A stretch of 46,646 nucleotides of DNA. It comes from Diplocarpon mali. Taxonomy: Eukaryota > Ascomycota > Leotiomycetes > Helotiales > Drepanopezizaceae. The stretch spans positions 488 to 47,133 of the forward strand of contig JAENRP010000338.1 in the NCBI GenBank assembly GCA_024741835.1, in the 5' to 3' direction. A program made the position numbers and the translations under genes. Below are positions 38,001 through 46,646 of this stretch, one piece after another. The notes beneath the pieces were generated by a model. That model searched no databases. It was given only the letters and a program-made list of their open reading frames with translations, and was not told the origin of the DNA. The stretch's first letter is position 1; the number at the start of each line of letters is the position of its first letter.

Positions 38001-39557
38001 AGAAACTCTCCGTGCTCATCCACGATGGCCTCCCCCAGAGCGTCGAAGACCAGCTTCCGGTTCGTCGCAGGATCCAGCATCCCGAATTTACGGCTAGCAA
38101 AGGGTGTCTGTGTCTTGACGAGCACCGATATCGGATACTCGGAGGGGTCTAGCTTCACAGTGCACGTCTCGTCGTAGAGCTCCCACTTGGTGACCAGATC
38201 AAAGCCATCTTTCACGTTGGAGAGATCTGCAGTGGGAGAAAACAACTGCCTCGCAGCTCGGTTGGGGATACTTAGGCTCTCATCCTTCCACATTGCTAGA
38301 ATCGGGACGGAGGTGGTGTCCAGCAATGCATCTTTCATTAGGATGATCTTCTGCAAGGTCGAGGTCGAATTATTGAGCTTTGATGGGGGACCGAGAGGCG
38401 GGAACGGGCTCGAGGACATCGAGGCATTCGTCGGGCTGGTGATGGCAGATGACGAAGAACTGCTCCCACCCCGAGTAGAGCTTCTGCCGGAGCTGGTCGA
38501 AGAACTAGAGCGAGATGCTGAGCCCCTCGAAGCCAAGGGATGCTGTTTCGCCGCCTTGGTCACTTGCCTGGTCTGTCCCGTCAGGGCTGGAAGCGAGGTC
38601 TGAGTCGTATCTGTACTGGTGAAGGTGAGGGTGAAGAAGTTCTCATCCTCCATCTCCCAGACGGTGATGATCATCTTGGCCAGAACGTAGTGTGGGGCGT
38701 GATGCGCCTTACGTGGAGTGGCGAACTGCGATTGAGAAAGCTTCTCCTGCGCGATGGTCACCTCTGCCACAGCATCACGCACCATTGGTCGTTCCCTCGA
38801 GACTGGCCGCTGCGTCCAAGGCTCAGACTTCCCGGCGGTGGGGGTCACCTCGCCAGATCCACACTCTGGCCGTTGGAAGTCTGCCACCATTTGCTGGTCC
38901 ATATCGCTCGCGAGGCTGTCAAGGAACGAGTCCCATTGCACCCAGACGGGTCGCCCATCCTGCAGCATGTCTATCCCGAGCTGGTCCAGTGTCTGACCCT
39001 TGAGCTTGTCCAGTGTCGACGTCCCATCATCGCTGGCAACATCTCCGTCCAGGTCTTCTATCCCCAGCAATCTTCCCATGGCATCGTTGGCCACCATCAG
39101 TGTCTTGAGGCTGTTCAGGATTATCAGCGGAAACGGAAGATACTGCATTGCCGATATTGCAAGTTCTGCTGCCGAAGGTGGCCCGGGAAGACCGAGATGA
39201 AGGAGGCTTTCGTGAGCGCCCGGCCGGGACGGGGATTGTCCGCGGATTGAGTGGAAGCTGTCTGCTTGTAGAGAATCCAAGCCATCGAGCTGACCTGGTA
39301 GGACACGGGGAAGTCAGCAGTGACCTACCAGAGAAGGGCCGGGCAGGGGAGATGTAAGGCATGCTCCCCGAAGAGGTCGAGAAGATCGGAGAGGATGCGA
39401 ATGTTCATCCGCGTCACCTACCTGGAAGCATCTGACGAGGGGACACGGGGGGCTCGCACTCCTCGCCGATGCGGTGCGGCAGGGAGTCGTCGCGCGTGGG
39501 CTGGTGGTGATGCGCGGCCCGTAGATGGGAGCCATCATCAAGAGCCGGCATGCTCAT
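35079..39557 (-). CDS. Cytosolic hybrid histidine kinase with several PAS domains
   Basis: Five exons on the minus strand: 39557-39422, 39294-37839, 37789-37501, 37453-36006 and 35943-35079; about 1397 aa. A phosphorelay sensor that autophosphorylates on His and passes the phosphate to its own receiver, then to an HPt protein (Ypd1). No membrane span is seen; sensing should come from PAS-like regions, one near residue 85 ([17 protein letters not shown]), one around 365-500, one at 515-640 ([14 protein letters not shown], then YDYTG after a splice) and a PAC/PAS part at 628-760. HisKA carries [12 protein letters not shown] (about H810); the ATPase domain has N, G1 (DTGIGI) and G2 (GGTGLGLTI) boxes; the receiver has LLVED and IILMDVQMP (about D1160). 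A 150-residue charged tail ends the protein. Start is the first ATG of an open exon; it could lie further upstream. The fungal HHK group is not assigned. Confidence 0.9.
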
Positions 39558-41766
39558 CGTCGCATCAATAATCGATTCCAGGTCGCGGAAAGGGCAGGAC
39601 CGGGCGGGGCCAGGCAGGATGCAGCCGGGATGTTAAAACCTTGTCGCGCCTCAGTGCATCACATCTCCCCATCTATATCCCGATTGACTTGGTGTTGGTC
39701 GGAGAGGATGGTTTGTGCTCGTCCTCCGGCTTGGACTTGGGCTGGTGCTGCTGGTGCTTCTGATTCGACCTGCGCTACGAATCCGACGTGCTGATCGACT
39801 CGAGGTTGGTGCTCGCCACGACCGAGGCCACTGTCGCAATGGATCAAGGATCCTTCGTAACGTTGGTATGAGAGAAGGCGGAAGAGGTTGAGCGCAGGAC
39901 CTCCTCGGTGGAGGTGTTTCCGTCGGTCGATGGTGCCAAGCTAAATCCGATCAGGCAGGGTTTCCAGACGGGGGGATAAGCACGTGGCCTACGTAGACCA
40001 GCGCCGGGCACGCAGAAGAAGGGGCAAGGTTTACCTCGGGACGAGGGAATATGAAGAGGCGGGAGCCTTGGTGTTTTGGTTTTGCAATAATTTGGCCTTT
40101 GGCTGTCGTGTTTCTTCGTCTCGTCCGTCCGGGGAGAGGCTGTTCGAGGAGGAGATCGAGGTTGATCCGATGTCTTTGCTGGCCATGACATAATTGCGAG
40201 CTTCTGCCCCCGGTTCCCCCGCCTGGCGAAAGGTACGTGAGTGGAGAGGTGGGAGTAATCTGCACAAGGGGAAGAAGCGGCACCCCCATGGACGCGCTCT
40301 CTCGCGCGGATCTGGGTGTTTTTCCACGACGACATGTGCACTCGTCGTACGGGTGTCACGCTATGTCCAATTCCCCGTACACACGGCTTCCGCCGAGTCA
40401 TCGTGAAGGTCGTAGGACTTCGAAAGCCCTCCGATCACCACCTCTCTCGACGCACCCATGCAAAAGCATCGGCTCCATGGCTGGCGAGACCCCGTCCGTG
40501 GCGTTCCATGACGGAGGGGGGGCTGGCAACGGCCTTTCGCCACCAGGTACGTGGGGAGCCTCCGCGACTTTCACGCCATGCCCTCTTCTCATCGACGACT
40601 GGGTATGTCCTTCGTATCTCGTTGTTGCGACAACATTGGGCCGACCTCACGAGGAGCACCAGCGGGAGGACGGGGGTTTGGGCAGAGAGATCCTCCCGCG
40701 CGCTTTGCTTTCGGACCGGATGCTTCGGGGCGAGGCCCGTCTCGACCTGATTGATCGTGTCGGACGGGTGGACCTTTTGTTCCCTCCACGGTATGGGATT
40801 TCGGATTGCAGGACGAAGCAGGTCGCGGAGGGAAGCCCATGCCGCCCTTGCGATCTGCCTTTTTCTCCGCAGGTCCGCACGATGGTCCGCAGCCGTGACC
40901 TGGCTTCTCATTCCTGGAGACCGACAGGACACAGCCCTCCCCCAAGAGCGTTTGGTGTGCGTGGCGATGTTGATCCGACGATTTGTTGCACCGAGGTACC
41001 GCCAGCGGACGACGGAGGTGTCGGGGGGCATCTTCAGCTCACCGCTTTCGTTTTCTGCCCCCCCTCCGAGTCCCCGCCCCTCGCGCGGCCTTGCTCGACG
41101 ACGACGACGACGATGTCCCTCGGTCACGAGACGAGATCCGGATCACGATGGATCGGGGGAAGAAGCATCTCAGCTGGAGAGCTTCACTCTCGCCGCTCGA
41201 GTCTGGCCGACAGCGGTCTGGGGGCCTCGCTCCCAGGAGCTGCGTGGGAAATCGACTGACGAGCTCCGCGCACGTGTTGAGTTTACCCTGGTACCGAGAC
41301 CACGCACCTCGCTTGGGGGTCAACTTGCCAGTCAGAGGATAAAATCATTGCACACTTCCATACGGGGAAAGAAAATTGCCGTTACTGCAGGAATGCCACA
41401 AAATGGCCAAGGATGAGAGGCCTCCTCGATTTATCGGGCTCGACCTTCCCTCTCCAGCCAAGTCACTCGCCAACCTTCAACATCTTTGGGAAAAACCCCC
41501 AGCAACCCCCGCGCCTGACCTTGCGACGCTTGAACCCCTATCCCCACCCACGCACCTCGCTTAGGTGATGTTGACATTCCTCGCCACGCTCCACAACCCC
41601 CACTTTCGCATGAGGTTTGGGTACCTCCTCCAAATACGACGTCCTCAGCCTCCGCCCGTCAATCATCCCGGCGATCACCTGTTTGGCATCATAAATAACG
41701 CCCGACCCACCCCGTGTAGAGGCACAACTCGAAGCCAGGCTCCCCGAAAGCCGCTCTACTCCCGGC
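39558..41766. other. 2.2-kb GC-rich upstream region of the histidine kinase
   Basis: Presumed long promoter/leader. Because GC content is high, long chance frames occur on both strands (plus 40237-41259, minus 40435-41127, minus 39844-40401); none shows a domain or family-like composition. A (CGA)n stretch lies near 41096-41113, and the 14-mer CACGCACCTCGCTT occurs twice, near 41300 and 41550. Confidence 0.4.
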
Positions 41767-42385
41767 ATGGATGCTCAGGCCTCCCAGCTCCTCATCTGTA
41801 CCGCTTGCGGCACGCAATCCGACGAAGAGTCACGCTCGGTGCTTACCCGCTGTCGCATCTGTGACGACCCGCGGCAATTCGTGCCGCCCGGTGTATCTCG
41901 CGTGGGAGGACAAGGGCTGGCTGAACCGGCTCGACCGGTCCGGCCGGGCGAGGACGTTCGTCCGGGGAATGGAAGAGGAGATCCAAGTCCGGGGCGAGAG
42001 GACCGGCGTCGTGATCCTGAAAACAAGAGGTCATTTCCCAGGATCACTCGTAGCCTTAGCTCACGAGAGACTCCTGATCGCGGACATACTTATCACGACG
42101 CCCAGTGGGAAAGGAGACTGGAGCAAAGGCCCGGACCGGGGGAAGAGGGAGGCGCCCGCAGGGGATGAATAGCGTCGCGTTCATGTGGAGCATCCCAAAT
42201 ATGATCCCGCTGACCCCGGATGAAGTCCTGGGGTTGTGGAACGTGTGGAAGAAACATGAATTTCGCGCTACTCACGGCGCATGCGTCGGGACCGAAGTCA
42301 AGGATGGCAGCTACGGTGCAGATACAACCGTTCAACAGAGAGGATCCTGGAGAGTATGTAGATGCGGGTTAGAACTTCGGGATAC
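41767..42385 (+). pseudogene. Broken metallo-beta-lactamase-fold protein gene
   Basis: Recognisable pieces of a fungal/bacterial MBL-fold protein family occur in order but in three frames. The N-terminal cysteine motif (ICTACGTQ, CRICDDPRQFVPP) is read from 41767. At about 41885-41892 it jumps directly to VYLAWEDKGWLNRL in the next frame, followed by TRGHFPGSLV and ADILITTPSG. Then, in a third frame, comes FMWSIPNMIPLTPDEVLGLW up to ATHGACVGTEVKDG, and finally STERILESM in the second frame, ending in a TAG (42359-42361) where the family continues. The segment between FVPP and VYL, normally about 80-90 residues with the metal-binding His motif, is absent. With a deletion, at least three frame changes and a stop, it cannot make the family protein. 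Its upstream neighbour reads in the opposite direction. Confidence 0.82.
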
Positions 42386-43064
42386 AAGAGCCATGCTTTG
42401 CTACAGGAACCTTGTGAACAGGCCGTGGTAAGAACTCGGGGATCTGGAGTCCCCAGGTGGGTTGGCCGACTTGGAGGGAGCCAAGTCAGCCCGAGGGGGG
42501 ACCTGCTTGCCAGTTGAGTTTGGGAGAAGCTGAGCACAGTGGTTCACGGGCCTCCTGGCAGGTGATCAAGGTCTGGTAGGGTTGTTTAACGTGGCAATTC
42601 AAGCGACAGCTTGGGCCATTTTGGCCACGAAATCATCGGAACTAGCCACGACTGTGGCCCAGGCTCCTGCCGCATGTAGCAGCAAACTGTATACGTACCA
42701 GAGGACAACAGTCGTGGTGAACGCTCCTGGAGAGTCACATGAGCCCCTACCCAGGCAACTGCCCTCGCGGAAACGCCCTCCACGTACAGCCACCTCGTCC
42801 GTCCCGTGCTTTTGGTGCTCTTCGTACTACCTGTAACCGGCGTCAAAGTTTGATTCCAGGAACGCCGCTGCCCATACCATTCTGATAGTTCTCTCCTCAC
42901 CTGGTCTCCCCTCAGTCGTCTTTCTTGTTGGTCGTCTCTGGTCCTCGCCCCGCGTTACCACGCAGCCCCGGCACCTTGGCCGCTTCGTGAGCCCCTATGT
43001 ACCCAACGCCATAGGGGATTCTCCGTGTCTATGGTTCCCCCCATCTCCGGGCTCTCAGAATTGC
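42386..43064. other. Region between the broken MBL gene and the regulator gene
   Basis: 3' flanks of two converging units. Open frames of up to about 100 codons on both strands (for example 42582-42836, 42586-42900) match nothing I recognise. Confidence 0.4.
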
Positions 43065-46000
43065 TCATCGCGGTCGTTTCGCCAAGATATTCTGGTCGTA
43101 GTCCCATTGCTGCTGGCGCTTCAGACCGCCCTCGTACACGCTGGCCACCGATTCTTGCCACATACTTGGGCTGACGAAGCTCGGTATCGGCGCACCAGAG
43201 TACTGCTGGGGCGGGAGTGGGTGCGAGTTCGACCCCAGATTGGCGTTCGGGAGGGGTTGCATCTCGGGCAGCGTCGGAATCTCTTGAGCACCTGAAATTG
43301 CAAGTTTTAGAGGGATGGTCTGGGGAGCAGAAGTGCTCTGACGAGGGCTCGTACCGAACGTGGTGTTCCATTGACTGTGTCCGACGTCAGTTTGCGCCGC
43401 AGCCACGGTACCGAACCCGGGGAGCTTACTCGAATATGCGCGAGGGGTTCCATGCGGACGGATCCGCACCCATGGGCACACCTGCTGAGCTCGGCGGTTG
43501 AAGTTGGGGGCCCCGCTGACCAGTGGCCATCATACCCAGGGACTGTACGGCAGGAGAGTTACTCTTCGAGTCCACACCCCCGGCAGAGATAGGTGGTGAG
43601 AGAGGATGGGCAATGTGACTGACATGTTGCGGGGCATGCTGTTGCTCCAGAACTTGCTGTGACGACACCACCCGGGGGCGATACTGCGCGGTGGATCGCG
43701 GCGGGCTCATGTTGGTGGCGCCCGGACTCCCGTAGGGGAAGGTTGGCTTGAGGACGAACGGTTTCCGAGTATCGGCCGAGAATGCCTCGCGGAGCGCGTC
43801 GATCTGCTGTTGCATGTCCGGCATGGGCCAAGAGCTGGTGCACTTCTCCAGAATCCGCATGTGCCGAGTGAAGTATTCGCGAGCATCCACGTTCAGATCC
43901 GGATCGGGCGAGGTGAGGGCGACCTATCGTCGTTGCTTAGCAGTGCGGGGGGCGGTCAGCACGCCACTCTCGACTCACCAGGTGGAGGACGGTGCAGGTC
44001 AGGATACAGTAGATGGTAAAATTTATCCCCCTCTGCATGCAGAGCAGTCCTGTCATCCCGAAATATTGCAGTAGGGCCTCTTGCAGCCGGCACAACAGCT
44101 TCGCCGACGAGTAGCAGATCATCATATGATGCTTCCAACCCCCGTCGAGGCTCGTCGGCTCCATGAATGTGAGCTGCGGCCGATGGAGCATGATGATACT
44201 GAGATAGTAATACGAGTGGAGGTTGCCAATGAAGTGGCACGGGATCCACGGCGGCGTCTCATCCGGGGGAAAGTTGACCTGCAGGTCGGACGGCAGATCG
44301 TTCATCCACGACTCGAAGGAGGGGTTCAGCTTGACAAAGTCCGGATCGATACCCCACTCCTTCTTCTTCTTGATCCTCGCATAGACGTTGTTCATCCGCC
44401 GGACGTTCAGGGCGATCTTGGCGAAGTAGGCGAAGTTGCGGGTGACGTGATATTCAGCCTCATCGTTTCCAACCACACCTCTCGGGACGCTCAGGTCCAG
44501 GGATTCCATATCCACCGACAAGTCGGTCCGTCCTGCGACGGGGTCAGCATGCCTCGGGCAAGGGGAGCACGCCATGTGGCGAACCTTGCGGCGATCCAAT
44601 CATCAGTTCGCAGGCGAAGACCGTCTGCCATATCCGGGTCTTGGTTACGCAGTCCACGAGCTCGGATCCGCAGGGTCGGCCGGCCTTGTGCTCCTCGAAA
44701 TGCTCGTCCAGCCCGAGGTCCTTGGCCATCTGGACACACTGCACCACCGTCATCCACGAGCGGTAGTAGTATCCGCGCTTGGGCGCCGACTCTCGGGCCT
44801 TGAGCACCATGAGCATCCCCTGCAGCGTGCTCAGCCGCGGCACGTCCATGAAAGCATCCGCATGCTCTGGTGAAGAGGGTTAGTTGTGCCAGAGCACGGG
44901 GGGGGGGGGGGTGGAGGAGCCTACTAGATGCGAGGGCAAGCCATTGATGTCCCTGTGATGGCTCGTCTGCGAGCTTCCCGGCAATCGCAAAGATTGCTTC
45001 AATGATGAGGGGCGACATGGCATCTCGATTCGTACTCCACTGCTGGTAGAAGTGAGCTTTGTTGAGGACAGGCACGTACGGGTGCACGTTCACGAAGTAC
45101 AGATCAAAGTAGTCCATGGCGGTCTGGTCATCGGGCATGAGCTCGGGCGGGATCCGGACCTTGAGGTCCGGACCGGAGAGTGCTGCGGGCAGGGCATGCT
45201 GGTAGTTCTCGGCATCTTCAAACGCCGGCTCCTCCGACAAGGCCGTGTTCCTGTTCTTGTTATTCAAGTAGGGAGCTGCGCCATGGTCAGCGCCGCCAGC
45301 CGAACATCTCGGGGGGAACTCCATACCCGATCCTGCCTCATTCACTCTCAAGTTCCCCAGGAGGTCGGCGAGGTCCTGCTGCCCGTATGGGTCCTGCTCG
45401 TACGCCTCTGGCGATTCTGGGTGGGCCGGTGGCTGCTGTGATGGCATTGGAGGATAGACGGGCTGCTGCGGCGGATAACTCTGCTGCGAAACAACCGCAC
45501 TGACCGGCGTTGGCATGTTGCCGTAATGTATACTGGGCTGGCTGTGCCCGAAAGGAGGGTCGCCGTACGGCCCCGGATGGTAGAGACCGGCGGGATCTGA
45601 ATAAGACAGTTCTTGCGTGTAGCTCGGCGGCGGGACAATCTTGAGCGGCCCGACCATCTGCTGCATCGCCACCTGCTGGTGATGAGAGTCATCATCAGCA
45701 CTCCCGTACTCCACCCTTTCCCCTTCATAGTCCTGGGGAGCGGGCGGGAAAGGCCGATCGTAATTCAGGGCGGGCGGGACGCAGTGCAGCTTCAGACGAA
45801 TACAAGCCGAACAAGGCCAGGTATTCGTGGTGGCCGCGTCGCATTTGATCTTCCGTCTGCGGCATCCTTCACAAGCCCTCATCACTGGTGAAGGTCAGCA
45901 GATGTGCCCCACGGCGCAGCAGACCCGATCCATGCGTACCCTTCAGCCTCTTGTGGCGGTTGTGTTCGTCGACAAAGACATAATCTAGACACGTCTGTTA

Positions 46001-46275
46001 GATACCCTGCCCCACCCAGGGACGCTCGGGGTCTCACTCTTCTGATTTTCTCTCCGCCCAAAGCTGCTGGGCGCAAAGGTGAAGCTCTGCATCTGTGAAG
46101 TCTGTGGGAGCAGTCTCCTTGTTGCCGGATCTCCCACCATTTGCAGTGGAATTCGAGGCGAGGGAGGTGAGCCGGTGAGTCCCACGGCGGGCGTGGCCGA
46201 TTTCCCAGGAGACGGGGCAGATATAGTTTGTTCCAGCGTGTCGGGGGTCGCGAGGCTGATGAAGTGGAAAAGCAT
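43065..46275 (-). CDS. Zn2Cys6 transcription factor with fungal-specific middle domain
   Basis: Eight exons on the minus strand: 46275-46038, 45984-45940, 45884-44925, 44866-44585, 44532-43979, 43923-43430, 43374-43355 and 43291-43065; about 939 aa. A nuclear DNA-binding regulator. The binuclear zinc cluster is CX2CX6CX9CX2CX6C (C99 to C129: CEGCRRRKIKC, then WPCSACIRLKLHC), preceded by the conserved basic stretch VDEHNRHKRLK, which two short introns interrupt. A Pro/Gln/Tyr-rich linker follows, then a fungal_trans-type domain from about 290 (DYFDLYFVNVHPYVPVLNKA) through VPRLSTLQGMLMVLKARES to the helical repeats. The C-terminus has SPSMWQESVASVYEGGLKR, common to this subgroup. Exon 7 is only 20 nt, and intron 4 (44867-44924) holds a run of 14 G. 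Start is uncertain: 46275 is the longest; 46092 (MQSFTFAPSS) is also plausible. Targets unknown. Confidence 0.9.
44898..44911. repeat. Run of 14 G inside an intron of the regulator gene
   Basis: A 14-base G homopolymer (14 C on the transcript) in the 58-nt intron between exons 3 and 4. Its length may vary between strains or by sequencing error; it does not touch coding sequence. Confidence 0.85.
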
Positions 46276-46646
46276 GCGTACTCCAGGGACAGCGAACTGA
46301 TGCCGAGAGGATTTGGCGATACCGGTAGTAGAAGTTCTCGATTAGCTAGTGCAACAGCAGGGAACCGTTTTCTCGGACTCGGGCCAGGGGGGGTGGGGTT
46401 AGGCTGGCTACATGTGCTGTGGGCAACACTTAGCTAGGCCACGAATCGTCGGGCCATTCCATTAGAGAGAGTGAAGAGATTGGGGGAGGGGTTTGGGGAG
46501 GGAAGGGGGGTGGGGGGGGGAGAAGTCAAGGAGAGTGCATGATGTGATTGAAGGAGGCTTATCTAGGTACCTTCAACGAAAGGGAATGAAGTTTCTGGCA
46601 CCAGGTAGAGTGCGTCAGATAGGCATGGGTATGCGCGCGCGAGGGG
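46276..46646. other. Upstream region of the Zn2Cys6 regulator, window end
   Basis: G-rich (several GGGG runs near 46484-46521 on the plus strand) presumed promoter or leader. No coding frame recognised; the window ends here. Confidence 0.45.

Overview
The window is chromosomal DNA from a filamentous ascomycete (Pezizomycotina). The evidence is genes split by many introns of about 47-63 bp with GT..AG ends and CTAAC-type branch sites, a fungal homocitrate synthase of the alpha-aminoadipate lysine pathway, a NoxA-type NADPH oxidase, an MyoA-type class I myosin, a hybrid histidine kinase, a Zn2Cys6 regulator and an AT-rich repeat island with RIP-like transitions. I cannot fix class or genus. Exon junctions were worked out by hand from reading frames, splice signals and family conservation.

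Layout, left to right. 360-2993: two co-linear catabolic-type genes, an amidohydrolase_2/lactonase-like enzyme and a DHDPS/KDG-aldolase-like enzyme. About 3177-4780: gene-free AT-rich island with a 207-bp tandem repeat and an LTR-like fragment. 4927-5824: COX11. 5825-8744: long interval with no recognised gene. 8745-9978: N-acetylglucosamine-6-phosphate deacetylase. 9979-12707: gene-poor, with a decayed RTA1-type membrane protein on the minus strand. 12708-13730: GET2. 14813-16537 (minus): homocitrate synthase. 16538-18586: AT-rich, with a second copy of the LTR-like fragment. 18587-19419 (minus): beta-flanking/DUF7721-type protein. 19877-21212 (minus): palmitoyltransferase PFA4. 22246-26188 (minus): class I myosin. 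28585-30467 (plus): NoxA-type oxidase, divergent from the myosin. 30670-31766 (minus): quinone oxidoreductase. 32382-33900: DSK2/ubiquilin. 35079-39557 (minus): multi-PAS hybrid histidine kinase. 41767-42385: a broken metallo-beta-lactamase-fold gene. 43065-46275 (minus): Zn2Cys6 transcription factor.

Most genes are housekeeping: lysine synthesis, cytochrome oxidase assembly, tail-anchored protein insertion, palmitoylation and the ubiquitin shuttle. Two loose functional themes appear. Myosin-I and NoxA, both linked to polarised hyphal growth, share one 2.4-kb divergent intergenic region. The first two genes could form a small sugar-acid catabolic pair.

I did not find a clearly new multi-gene system. 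The observations most worth checking are the NoxA intron 3 donor, which reads GG where phase and homology call for GT; the metallo-beta-lactamase gene, which has lost its central metal-binding block and carries frameshifts and a stop; and the RIP-like 207-bp repeat array.
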